64,000 nt of DNA, taken from positions 15,438,001 through 15,502,000 of the forward strand of contig OX579639.1 in assembly GCA_951230915.1 (NCBI GenBank), read 5' to 3'. This DNA is from Antitrichia curtipendula. Lineage: Eukaryota; Streptophyta; Bryopsida; Hypnales; Leucodontaceae. Shown here one piece after another: positions 37,408 through 48,777 of the stretch. Positions within the stretch are counted from its first letter, which is position 1. Each line of letters starts with the position of its first letter. The position numbers were made by a program, and so were the translations under genes. The notes under the pieces are model-generated. The model ran no database searches, had not been told where the DNA came from, and was given only the letters and a program-made list of their open reading frames with translations.

Positions 37408-37607
37408 NNNNNNNNNNNNNNNNNNNNNNNNNNNNNNNNNNNNNNNNNNNNNNNNNNNNNNNNNNNNNNNNNNNNNNNNNNNNNNNNNNNNNNNNNNNNN
37501 NNNNNNNNNNNNNNNNNNNNNNNNNNNNNNNNNNNNNNNNNNNNNNNNNNNNNNNNNNNNNNNNNNNNNNNNNNNNNNNNNNNNNNNNNNNNNNNNNNNN
37601 NNNNNNN
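37408..37607. other. assembly gap of exactly 200 N
   Basis: Two hundred consecutive N. A round number indicates a placeholder inserted by a scaffolder rather than a measured distance. Every ORF spanning it is an artefact. Confidence 0.98.
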
Positions 37608-39459
37608 GGACAACTACTCTCACCTAACAAATCATGATTTTGATCACTAAGTAGCTCCTTGGGCGTGTTAATTTTGGAGAGAATCAGTGGAGATACTCTC
37701 ACTTAAGTTTTTTTGATAATTACATGTTGTATGTTGCTAGTGTTATCTTTGCCAAATTTCAGAAGTAGAAGTTTTTTAATTGGGCATGCCCAATCTTTTC
37801 GCAAGCAATATAATTTTAACCCGGGCCTCTAATCCAATAATCAATTACATTATTGTGAACAAGTTATGTTTAAACAATACCTTGTAATACAAATTTTAGG
37901 GATCTATTCCAAGTTCACTTCTATACCTACCTAAATTGTATATTTCATGGCTGAAAAAATCCTTTAAGAATAATAAATTTATATGTATTTCAAGAAATGA
38001 TGAAAAAAAATGCATATTAAGAAGAAAGGAAAATTCACCTACATGTCAGTTTTGGCACATATGTCGATCAACATTACCATCAAGCATGGTAATTTAGCTT
38101 GGACTATGGGATTAAACCCATAATCCTTCATAAAGACTATAATGTTCGTTAGAAAAAATTATACTACAAATTCTAGCCAAAATGTCATATAAAAAACCCC
38201 CCACTTAAGTACCTAAATGTGACACTTATTGTGGATCTACTTATCTAAAGGGTGCAAACAGAAGCAAATGATGTGCGATTAATAGGAATTGAGCTAGGAA
38301 ACCAACAAAATTGGTTTTGTATTTTTCCGACTTTACATGAATATATTACAATATTTTTGAAAGAATTGCTAAAATGTACCTATTGTGAACCGCATAATAA
38401 CATACAAGTGATCAAGGAATAGGAAAAAAGCAACAAACCGTAAGCTTGTATCGTGCACAAGAGATTTGCCAATGCAAAACCCACCCCCATGATCAAGATT
38501 ACTTTACAAAGCACCATTTGTCTATTTTGCTCACAACCTTGCCTCGTTGTAGGGCGTTTTTGAGGGGTCCATAAACAATTGTTGTTACATTAAGGTAGAG
38601 GGGTGCTATTATATGAGTATAGGAGTGTGAGTCCATGAGCCTAGAATACTACATACATATAGGTGTATATACTATAGAAACCGTCTATGATTATAGGATA
38701 CATATGTTACAAATATCCATATTATAAGTGTTTATGATACATACACCTATAGTCTATAGAAACCGTCTATGATTATAGGATACAAAATTTAATCCAATTG
38801 CGAAAAAATCAAAGAAATACTTGGAGCCTATTATATATATATTTTTGCTTTTGAAATAAGGACCAAGATATTAAAATGATTATTTTCTCCGTGCGGCACT
38901 CAATTGACCCCCGGACCCGACCATGTTATGAACCAAAACCAATGAAGTCTCATGGTTGATAATTGTTTAGGAGGCCAGGAATCATTCACAGACCACAATC
39001 CACCTGACGTACTTATTCCTTGCCAACAAAACCGAAAGTGCACGCACACACAGGAAAAAAAATTGCTAAAAAATAAAATAGAAGTTGCAACAGCCGTGGA
39101 CTCGACGTGGATGGGCCACCCACATCCAAGGAAAAAAGACCCAAAAAAATTCATAGGTATGCATCTGCGTCCAATCTTAAAGCCATGACAAAAGCTGGAT
39201 CTATGCGCCTATGACATTCTGGCCTACGAAAGAAAGGCCTGGATTCTTGTGTATTGCGGCTTGACTTTAACAATTGCTTGATTGGAATTTGAATGCACCT
39301 ATGGTGGACGAGTTCAAACTAGAGGTACGAGACTTTGATCATGGGAGGTTTTTTTTTTGTAGTTTTTTAAATAGAGGTGGTGGGTCTAGTAGGCTGGGCT
39401 GGTCAGTGTGGAAATCATCCTTTTGGGTATCGCTTTTGGGTATCGTATGAATCATTTGC
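37608..39459. other. intergenic stretch including repeat G2
   Basis: Repeat G2 (about 38620-38785) is related to G1. It also contains an internal duplication of the phrase 'actatagaaaccgtctatgattataggatac' starting near 38668 and 38754. A GC-richer patch at 38880-39260 has no supported coding content. The phrase 'gtggaaatcatccttttgg' near 39408 recurs at 61824. Confidence 0.45.
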
Positions 39460-39463
39460 TTAA

Positions 39464-40386
39464 CCCCTAAACAACTGAGGCTTTTTTCCATCAAAACACA
39501 CTCAGAAACGCCATTTTTATTGCAAAAAGAAAAAATCTTTAAAAATTGTCTTTTTTGCATATCTAACCGTAGGATCTTATATTAGACTAGTATAAGAATG
39601 TATGCAATAAAATTTAGAAACTTTGACCACATAGATTGCAAGATATTTGCATCCAAAGTGAAGAAAACAAGTTTTTTTGCACCTTGTTTGACTAGATTTT
39701 TTGGCTTTGAATCTTCTTAAGTAAATTTTTTTGTACTATAAATTTTGATTTTCCAATTTTTATGTTGAATACTTGAGTTGAGAATCTAGGAATAAAAATT
39801 CAAGAAAAAAACACTTAATTTTTACTCATTACAAAATAGATAAATAGAAATAGGTTCAAGATTGAAGGAAAAACTAAATTGTTAATAGCTCTATGATGAA
39901 ATTGAAATACAACAATTCCAACGGTGAGATTGTTCTAGCAAACAAATACAACCTTGTCTAACAAAAAATTTAGAAAATTTAGAAAATTGCATTAAGAAAT
40001 GAATCCTACAAGTTATTTTTTCAAGAAGATGCTTAGATTGTTCAAAAAACTAAGATTGTCCATAACTTTCTCATCACAAGTCCAAATAGAATGAATCAAA
40101 GTTTCAAATGTAGACAAAAATGTATTGTTTTAGGAATTAAAAAATATATATTAATACTTTGACATTTTGTGATTTTTTTTGTGTTGCCTGCCAACCTCCA
40201 TTTTTGGCTTATTGTGCCATAATTTTTTCTCCTTGGCATCGATTGACATAAAAATTATATATCCGCAAAGCTCTTGCAAAACCACACATTCTCAAAGAAT
40301 TTCAAAGAATTTCACTAAAAATCGAGGTTATAGGAACCTACCCAGACCCAAATTGTTCCCTAAGGGGACAAAAGGTCCTTTAGGGA
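39464..40386 (+). mobile_element. TTAA-flanked MITE, family B copy B11
   Basis: A 923-bp copy with TTAA at 39460-39463 and 40387-40390. Ends are CCCCTAAACAACTGAGG and GGTCCTTTAGGGA. It shares with B8 the subfamily variant in the last 150 bp ('ccacaaagctct' against 'ccgcaaagctct', 'aacctacccagaccca'). Its right TTAA is also the left TTAA of element I1. Confidence 0.85.
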
Positions 40387-40390
40387 TTAA

Positions 40391-40612
40391 CCCATAAACG
40401 ACATTGACGATATTTATCAGTTGGTGAATGATAAAGAATTTCTCCATGCAAGTCAGAAGTGCAATTATTCATCCTCCAAATTTTTTGTGAAAAGGGAAGA
40501 TCTTCTATAATATTTTGACTTCCAATGAATGCTTTTGCATTTTTTTTAAGCCAATAATTTGCACAATACCAAAACAAATGATTTTTATAGTGACCGGCTT
40601 GTCTTTTAAAGG
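40391..40612 (+). mobile_element. 222-bp TTAA-flanked element I1
   Basis: Flanked by TTAA 40387-40390 and TTAA 40613-40616. The termini form an imperfect inverted repeat, CCCATAAACGACA against CCTTTAAAAGACA from the other end (10 of 13). Related sequences lie at 41307-41532 and about 60345-60579, sharing 'atcctccaaatt', 'gaagatcttctata' and similar words. Confidence 0.65.
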
Positions 40613-40984
40613 TTAAAAAAATCCAAGAGTACTTACTTGAGGTCAAGACCTCTCTTCTTTGCACACATTTAAAAAGTGAACATGTGAATTATTATCCTAT
40701 ATAGAAGGATTCTCTATCATCCATTGGATACTTAGTGTCAACGGCATCCTCCTTGGATTTACCCTTTAGCACTCCGAAATCCAAAATTTGGACAATAAAG
40801 AGAGAATCTCTATGAGCTTCTATTGGCCACAGAATTTTTCATTTATGCAAACTATCGCTTGACTTTTTTTTTTAACTTTCTAAATAATGAATGTGATGAA
40901 ATTGAGGTAAATTATATATATATACTTCTATGCTATGTGCTATTGCCACAACCAAAAAAAGAATAAAAATAGTTCATTAAAACT

Positions 40985-41306
40985 TTGAAATTCAATAACT
41001 TTTACACTGTAATGTGAAAGGTTGCTTTCTTGGTACAAATAGAAAGCTTTATAGATAAAGGAGTGCAAGGGCTTTGTTTTGTGGCATTTGAACATGCCAT
41101 GTGAAAGTTATGGTTTTTCAAAATAAAAGATAATCTAATTCAATTTTTTAATTCAATTTTTTTATAACTTTCACACTGTAAGTCCAAATGCTACGAAATT
41201 GGCAAGAATAGAAAACTTTCTACACAAAGGAGTGCAAGGGCTTTGTTCCGGGTGTTTGGACATGCGACGTGAAAGTTATGATTTTTCCAAAATAAAAGAT
41301 AATTGA
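40985..41306. repeat. two-unit tandem duplication of about 165 bp
   Basis: The first unit (about 40985-41150) and second unit (about 41155-41306) share 'aggagtgcaagggctttgtt', 'catgtgaaagttatg' or 'cgacgtgaaagttatg', and 'tttttc[c]aaaataaaagataat'. A related block starts near 41570 and another near 42835. Confidence 0.7.
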
Positions 41307-41532
41307 ACCCATGAACAATGTTGCGCCGATTGTTCTTTGGTTGATGAATGACAAAGAATCTTGCTATGTGGGATAGAAGTGCAACTATTTATCCTCCAAA
41401 TTTAATGTGAAAAGGAAAGGTCTTCTACAATAGTTTGAATTCTATTCAATACTTTTGAATTTTTTTAAACCAATGATACCTACAATACCAAAAATGGATT
41501 ATTTTCATGGTCATTGATCCATCTTGTAAAGG
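41307..41532 (+). mobile_element. element I2, related to I1
   Basis: Follows I1 throughout: 'tgatgaatgacaaagaatc', 'gaagtgcaactatttatcctccaaa', 'ggtcttctacaatagtttgaa', and ends 'catcttgtaaagg'. Flanks are degraded to TTGA and TTGG, so this copy is older or was duplicated with its surroundings. Confidence 0.6.
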
Positions 41533-41839
41533 TTGGTTCATTTTTTGAATTCATAAAAAAAATTGAAATTCCATAACTTTCACACCTAGGTCCAAACATC
41601 ACAAAGCAAAATCCATGCACCCCTCCTTGCGAAGATATTTTAAATGGTACCAAGAACGCTATTGGATGCTTCATGGTTTTTTAGATCTTGGCATATCAAA
41701 CCAACCAAACCAAACAAATAACCTAAATGAAGGTTTAGATACAAAAATATGCAAAAATCCAAGAAAGGATTCATTGAATCTTGAATTAGTGCACTTGGCC
41801 AAGTGCAAAAATGTCTAATTCCATGAAGACAAGTGCTAA

Positions 41840-42080
41840 GAGGTTAGACTAGGGATACCCAAATGCACCACTACCCCCAAAGTACCATCTTCACTGGATG
41901 TACATCTAGTTAATCAATATCTGAATCCATTATAGAAATGATTTCTAAACATCTACCAATGTTTTTTGCCCCTTTATAACTTTTGCATAGAATATCCAAA
42001 TAAAACATCTTTGGGTTCATTGAAATCCTCTTTCAGTTGCCAACAAGAAAATAGAAAAAAATTGACTAGTCTAATAATAT
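41840..42080 (-). repeat. interspersed repeat E, copy at 41.9 kb
   Basis: Shares with 62470-62700, and in reverse with 18590-18800, the order 'acccaaatgcaccactac', 'ccatctt..ctg..gtacatct', 'taacttttgcatagaatatccaaat', and 'cttt..tgccaacaagaa'. A further diverged copy lies at 48170-48420. No coding frame is conserved that I can see. Confidence 0.6.
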
Positions 42081-42250
42081 CATAGGAACCATGATATGCA
42101 AATAAAAGTGGCACAATGGGGGAGTCTCCACCTTATGTAAGTACCCAGTGTTTTGAATCAAGCCTAAAATGTATGTCACACATGAAAAGATTTGATTCTG
42201 CACATGGTAGCATAGCCGTCCAGGGGGTATGAGATCAATATGCAGCTTAA

Positions 42251-42644
42251 TCCTTTAGGGCCAAGCCTACCTATTTTGGTTGATTTAATTCAAATTTTGG
42301 AAATAATTTAAAACCAGTGCTTCCACTTGGAAGCGAGGTTTGAATGAAGTAGGAGGGCATGGAAATTGTGCATTTAATGAGTCTATATACAATGATTTTG
42401 AATGAATATCAACTCTAGAGGAAGGGAATCTGAGTTAGTCATGAAGGAATCTAAATCTTGCAAAAGGTTCCATTTGTTTACAAATTCATGTGACTCTACC
42501 TATGATGATTAATACAATAAGTTCACATTCCTTCAATGCTCCCAAATTGGGACAAAAGTCCAATTTATTTGATTTTGAACACTGTAGACCAACTTTCATC
42601 AAGGTGATTTCATCATTAAAAGGAGTGCCTTAGGCCCTAAAGGA
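42251..42644. mobile_element. 394-bp TTAA-flanked MITE, family J
   Basis: Flanked by TTAA at 42247-42250 and 42645-42648. Ends are a perfect 12-bp inverted repeat TCCTTTAGGGCC, extended with mismatches to about 20 bp. Interior sequence matches no other family in the window. Its terminal motif reads TCCTTTAGGG inward, unlike the CCCCTAAAG design. Confidence 0.8.
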
Positions 42645-42648
42645 TTAA

Positions 42649-43085
42649 TAAAATCAATAAGCTTAGTTGACATTTGCTCTTCTCCGGATATATGGCATCT
42701 TTGTTATCAAGGGTGTAACAGAAGGAAAATCCAAACAAAATTCTGCTAAATTAGTTGGAACTAGTGTGCCTTATACCGTTGCCACAACCCAAATAAAAAT
42801 AAAAGTAATATTCTAATTTCTAATATATAAAAATTCAATATCTTTTTTGCTATAAATTTTTTTTGCTTTAGGAAACAAAGCCCATGCACCCCTTTTTGTC
42901 GAGGGCTTTCTGACGGTACCAAAAATGTAATTGGGGGACGCACGGTCCAGGAGATCTCACCGTAACAAAACAAAAGTAGCCTAACTCAAGGTATGGATGT
43001 GATAAAATATCAGAGAGTAATTTGATTGGATAATTAGGAGTATTGAAAACTGGTAACAATAAAAGTTCAAAACTAACAACTACTA
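42649..43085. other. spacer with diverged repeat block
   Basis: Around 42835-42975 the sequence resembles 41575-41690 ('ccatgcacccct', 'ggtaccaa'). The minus-strand translations share a P-I-x-F-L-V-P then G-V-H-G-x-C-F pattern, most simply explained by repeat ancestry. Confidence 0.4.
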
Positions 43086-44060
43086 CCGCTAAATTTTCAA
43101 AGTCCTTGTATGAGACTCTTGATATTTTGGGTAGGCTCGTGTGACCTCAATTTTTGACATTATTTTTAAAAACGTTTTTTGAAGATAGAAAAATAATTTT
43201 TCTTTTGGGGATATAATTTTTATTTCAGTTGGTGCCCGTGAGCCAAAGATATGCCACTCTAAGTTCAAAAAATAGTTCAAGGGGCAATATTAAAAAAAAA
43301 TCACAAAAAATTGAAATTTTAAAATTTTTAATTTTTAATCTCAAAGATTATAATTTTCTCTACAAAGGAAGCTTTGATTAATTCTATTTTGACTAGTGAT
43401 GAGAGTATTGTGGACAATCTTGTTTTGGGGCAATCTAAGCATCTTCTTGAAAAAATAACTTATGGAATTCCTTGATGTTTTTGCTTTTTTAATTAATTAA
43501 ATTTTTTAGACATGATTAAGTTCTTCTTCTTGAAAACTAACTTAAAATCATTAATAGCTCTAAGATGGACTAAATCTTAGAGCTATTAATGATTTATTTC
43601 CATCTTAGAGCGATTAATGATTTAATTCCATCTTAGAGTTGTTAATGATTTAATTTTTTTGTTCAATCTTGAACCTACTCCTACTAACCAATTTTTTATG
43701 AGTGAAAATTAAGTGTATTTTTTGGAATTTTTTTACCTAGACTCTCAATTATTTTCTTCAGCATAAAATATTAGAAATTCAAAATTAGAAGTGCAAAAAA
43801 TTTAAGTTAAGAAGATCCAAAGGCAAAAAATCTAGTCAAGCAAAGTACAAACTTGTTTTTTTTACTTGAAATGCAAATATCTTTTGATCTACAAGGTCAA
43901 AGTTCTTGAAATTTCTTCTATACATTTTTATAATAGTCTAGTGTAAGATCATGTGGTTAGATCTAAAAAAATAACAATTTTTGAACTTTTTTGCTCTCTA
44001 CAAAAGTAATGGAAGTTTTGGGTGTTTTTTGATGAAGAAAAGACCTTGTGACTTTAGGGG
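43086..44060 (-). mobile_element. family B copy B12
   Basis: A reverse copy with a decayed left end (CCGCTAAATTTTC) and intact right end GTGACTTTAGGGG, then GTAA 44061-44064. It contains the local triplication at 43545-43650, not found in other copies, which explains its slightly greater length of 975 bp. Confidence 0.75.
43545..43651. repeat. perfect 22-bp hairpin followed by tandem copies
   Basis: The arms 43545-43566 and 43574-43595 are perfect inverted repeats with a 7-base loop. The word 'cttagagctattaatgattta' then recurs with small changes at about 43607 and 43633. The parent word occurs once in other family B copies, so this is a local inverted plus direct amplification. Confidence 0.85.
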
Positions 44061-44332
44061 GTAAGGGTAACTAACCCATGATGACATAATGACTAGTGCA
44101 GTATAGTATTACTTTCTAGAAATGTAGGACTAAATTTCAATAGTAGATAAGCAATAAGAAATAAGGTTATAATGAAAAAATATTTTTCATATGTCATGTG
44201 ACTTTTTCACAATTTATAGAAGATTGTTGTCTTTAGCTTCCCATGTAAGCTCGTAGACATGCCTATCAACATCATAAAAATAGATATAATTGTAGGGCTT
44301 TCATCAAACAATGTTCTGTCTATATCGGTTAC

Positions 44333-45028
44333 CTCCTAAATGCCCAAGACTTTTGAAGTGTGTTTTTCCTATGAAAAAAGAACATGGGCTTATAGTTATC
44401 CCCAAAGAAATGAATTCTTTTTTCCTTCAAAATCTAACCCTATAGACATTTAAAGAGCTTTTTTATTAGTATGTATTCTAATTTTGAGTGTGAAATTGCA
44501 TAAGAGTTGGGAAGTTATAACAAGATAAATGTAATTATTCTATTTTTAGTATATTGTCCTTTCTAAAAAAATCAAAAATTTACATATAAATGTTTTTGGG
44601 GATTGGAGGTGACATGAACAACTTCAAATTGTGTTGGCACACTGAAATGTACTTCCAAAAACCTTCAATTCATATGAAGAGCTATCAAGCTCATTACATA
44701 ATCCACCTTGCAATTGTTGAAATGCAGTTTATTTAATAAGAAGAAATTGCAAATAACTCCAAATCAACACTTGCAAAGTGAAATTGGCAAACTTTGCTCA
44801 AAGCCAGGAAATGAAGTAAAATTGTCAAGCTTTATTCTTCACTAATGGTACATATATGCGTTTGAGGATCTTTCAAAAATTAAGTATTTACATGTTTTAG
44901 TGAAAATGAAAGCTTCCAATAATTAATCTTCAAAATTATCTATAAACGTTTTAAAATAGTCAAAGGAATTTAACTACCCACACAAAAATGACCCTAAAAT
45001 TTTACATGTCCAGTTGGACAATTAGGGG
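44333..45028 (-). mobile_element. uninterrupted family C MITE, C3
   Basis: A reverse-orientation copy with a TTAC left flank (44329-44332) and TTAA right flank (45029-45032). Ends are CTCCTAAATGCCCAAG and CAATTAGGGG. It retains the single internal TTAA (44923-44926) where C1 carries A2. Confidence 0.82.
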
Positions 45029-45032
45029 TTAA

Positions 45033-47024
45033 TAATTAACAAGAAAACAAGTAACCTTGTTGTCATATAGGGACCTCAATATTTCTCGAGGGAAAGAATA
45101 TGTCGATTCTTTATTATAGGGTCTACCTCCTAGTCGAGGGTTTAGGATTGAATGTGCTATCTAAGTCCATAAGTGAAGCTTAAGCTTAGATAGTTGCATC
45201 GGGAAAGTCAAGGCATGCCAATATGGTGCAGTAAAAGACTATCAAGATAATTTGGTGCCAACCTCCATGCAAACTCAATATCAAACCTAGCATGGAGGTT
45301 GGTACCAAATTAGCTTCATAGCGTTTCAATGCACCATATTAGACTTTGTGATGTGAGCCATTCCCAACACTCACTTCATTCACATCAATCTTTCTGATTT
45401 ACCCTTCCTTCTTATTCTTCTCCACAAAAAAATCAAGCTTAACGCTCATATTGATGTTGAAGTTTGACAAAATGAGATGTACTAACGAGAGTTGCTGATG
45501 TGAATGGCGGTTTGCAAAACGAACTTGTTGTTTGGCTTCAAACACGTGGTGGGCAGTCAGAGAACCCGTGCACTGCAATTAGTTCCATCAACTATTCATG
45601 GCTCCTCAGTTTGCTTTGTCCCTGTTTTCCAGCAGTTAAGATGAGACGTCTTGCAAAATCCTAACCGTGCCTGTCCATATTGTTATAATTGGACTAAAAA
45701 CCTCGTGTGATCCTGCTTCCGACATGTGGCGTGAGCCAACGACAAAGAAGGGGTCGATGTCCTTGAGGGCCGCTCCAGAAAAAACACCATCGAGACTGTG
45801 AGTCAAGTAGACGTCGATAGCCCCGTGAGGAGGTTTGAGTTGGTCATGAGAGTTTTTTCATTGAATTCCAAATGCCCACTTGAATTCTGCATCGTTGTGC
45901 TTATGACATGTGTCGCAAGCCAATCAACCACACAAGGCTTTCATGTCCTTGTCATAATATCAATTTGTTTGATACAGTTGTCTAAGATATTTGCACCTAA
46001 TTGTGATTTGTTTCTAAAACCGATCCTTGCAAATTTTTGTCTAAATGTACAACCTCTATTGATGAGAGGGTACGGGTGATTTGGGACGCACCTATTTCCA
46101 ACACTTTGAAAATTCATAGTTATTCATACAATGTTTAAGAAACTTGTATGCTAAGAGAATATGGAATCCCCTTTTACCAAACCAATCAAAATGTTAAATA
46201 GATCAATAATGGAAGCCATGCTAAAATACTTATTTGAACTATTTAAGGTGTAGTTATGTTGTACTAAAAAAATAATCTTTGGAAGACAAATGACTTGTGG
46301 AAGTCACTTGGGCATTTTGTCAAGTTGTCCCAAAGAATATTGAATGTGTTAAGTTTATTTTGGGGGGTGGATGAAAGGGCTTATATATAGCATGAAGGTC
46401 ATGGTTTATAATGTTTGTCCATGTTGTTATTCAACTAAAAATCATGTAATCTTCTTTAGAGCATAATTGTGTCATAAACCATCAAGAAGCCTTTGAGGTC
46501 CTTGCCACAAAATACCATCTATTTGATATAGTCTACATGGACTAGATAACCTTTTAGAGTCACTAGATTAAATATGTAAAAAGAATGATAGGTTGTTGGA
46601 ATTGAATGATGTTTTAGATTTTTTTTAGCATGTATTGTGGACACTGTAAGAATACATAAATTGTGGATTTTCAACATTATGTGTACTCTTTTGAAATCAA
46701 ACTATAGCTTTCAAGTTTACGAATTGAACATTATAAGTATATGTATTACAACATGATCACAATTGAGTGTGGTTATCTAATACAAAGCTGCAATCAAATA
46801 ACAAGATTCAAATTTTATTTTATTTGCCATCAAGGGAGGCATAATATTTATATAAGTAAAAAAAAATGAAGAAATGTCCTACTAGCAATTGTGAGAAAGG
46901 ACTTGATTCGAGGTTAAAAATACAATAATTTTTGCATGTGTAGTGAGATGTGTGTGAAATGACAATTTATCACTCATGTATCAAGGACAGTAGTGGACTT
47001 CAAATGCATACTAGGGTAGGTTAT
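45033..47024. other. intergenic stretch with a GC-richer patch
   Basis: Between 45360 and 46090 the sequence is less AT-rich. Three loosely similar phrases, near 45700, 45900 and 46440, carry 'catgtgg/tcg..agccaa' and 'ctttgatgtcctt' elements, suggesting a degraded local repeat. Near 46095 is the reverse of the 'caaagtgctgaaaataggtg' repeat. A 93-codon ORF (45798-46079) has no recognised domain. No gene model can be supported. Confidence 0.35.
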
Positions 47025-47028
47025 TTAA

Positions 47029-47964
47029 CCCCTAAAGGTTTTTGACTATGTTTTCACCAAAACTGCTCCAAAACTGTCATTTGTAATACTAGTGCCAAAT
47101 TTTAGAAAAACAAACATTTTTGGGCACTTGTAACCATAGGATCTTGTAGTAAACTTGTTTAAGAAGATGTGGAAAAAATTTCAGAATTTTCCACCAAGTG
47201 GATTGCAAGATAATAGCGTTTGAATTGACAAAAATCCTTTTTTTGTCCCTGCGAAAAAACAGGCAGCTGCCCTTCACAAGGTCACATTTGTATGAAAAAA
47301 TGTCCAAAATGATGGTTACTCTTTGGTTTTATTCTTCAAGGCAAGTTGGCTACATGCTTGAAAATTTTCAGATCATTTGGAATTGTAAAACATATAAGAA
47401 AAAAATAGTAAGTAGGAAGAGGTAGAGAATGATTCAAAACACTAAATTGTCAAGAATTTATTTATGAAATTGAAAAATGCCAATCCCAACTATTGTAATG
47501 TTGTAATAAACAATCTACACCCAATTTTTTTATTTTTTTTCAAAAATATTGAAAATCGAGTTAAATAAAGGACTTCAAAGTTTATTTTAGAGTAGAGATT
47601 CCATAACTACACTCAAACTAAGAATCCTCATAACTTTTGACTCATTGATCGGAATGGAATGATTCAAAGCCTCCCACGTACATATAAATCTAAAGAACCA
47701 ATTTCAAATTCTAGTTTTTTTTAAAAGTGATTTTTAAAGAAGTTTTTTTTGCTGCCCCGGCTGCCCGCCAAACAATGAAAATGACATATCATGCAATAAC
47801 TTTTTAACCATGTATTCAAAAGTTACGAAAATTGTTGGACCTTAAAGCTACTCCTCGGGCACATCTTATGTGAAAATTTCAAAGAAAAAAAAAATAAATT
47901 CCGGTCATAGTGAGCTGCCCAAAATCGCTATGTTGTCAAAAAACGGTGTTTGGTCCTTTAGGGG
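47029..47964 (+). mobile_element. TTAA-flanked MITE, family A copy A9 (best preserved)
   Basis: A 936-bp element exactly flanked by TTAA (47025-47028 and 47965-47968), with a perfect 10-bp inverted repeat CCCCTAAAGG and CCTTTAGGGG. All family A blocks are present without large indels, and the internal TTAA at 47842-47845 is unoccupied. It is the best reference for the family. Confidence 0.92.
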
Positions 47965-47968
47965 TTAA

Positions 47969-48773
47969 GAACTATAAAGGAATCAGTCAAAATATTGAAT
48001 GACACCACTTGTTTAGAGATTCCAACCTCAAATTTTATGAAAACAATGGTTTTTACAATTATTGAAGAATTGAAAAGAATGTCACTCAATTCAACACAAA
48101 GCCATTATCTACATCAAGGAAATGGTTATAAAATTAACATTAAAGAATTCATCTTCCACATCAAAACTACAATCTCAGATTGGAACACCCAAATGCACCA
48201 AATGACAATTGATGAGATGCTCACACTATATCCATCTTCTAAATCAGTATGCACCTATTCTTGAAGAAATGGTTTTGGAACATTTACCAAAAGAACTTTG
48301 ACTTTTTGTAACTTTTGCATACAATATCTAAATGATGCAATCTTAGTGCATCAAAAACTCCTTTCACTTGTCAATGAGAAAAAAAATAAAACTTCACCAA
48401 TCTCTCGTAATAAACCATTTATTGGTGAAGACATAGCATTCAACAAAGATTGAAATCATGAAAATATGGAAGAACTAAAGTTCACTTTGCCTAAAAACTA
48501 TAATGAAGTCATGTCAAAATTTCATGATTTTGCGATGCACGTTCAATTTTTCCCACATTCATTTTTTTTTGTTATCTTAATTTGTCTTGTGGAACTGCTC
48601 CTTCTTCAATTTGAGGTATAATCTCTCTCAATCCTAGTCCTTTTGAGTCGTTCCATGGGCTAATTCTCCTAATTTGGCCACTTTGTTTGTGATTCCTTCC
48701 TTGTAGTATATCTTTCTTTTAGTAGTTACCAAAAAAGTAAAAACAAATACAAAATGAAGAATGAAGAATGACA
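47969..48773. other. spacer containing a diverged copy of repeat E
   Basis: The portion 48170-48420 follows repeat E ('acccaaatgcacca', 'taacttttgcatacaatatctaaatg', 'cacttgtcaatgag'). An 89-codon ORF at 47995-48264 overlaps it and has no recognisable domain. Confidence 0.45.
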
Positions 48774-48777
48774 CTCA

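Noticed and set aside
37124..37702. Several ORFs of 77-167 codons crossing 37408-37607
   Set aside because: They consist mostly of translated N and exist only because the gap has no stop codons.
45798..46079. 93-codon plus-strand ORF in a GC-richer patch
   Set aside because: No domain recognised; the patch contains degraded local repeats, and the frame shows no splice or conservation support.
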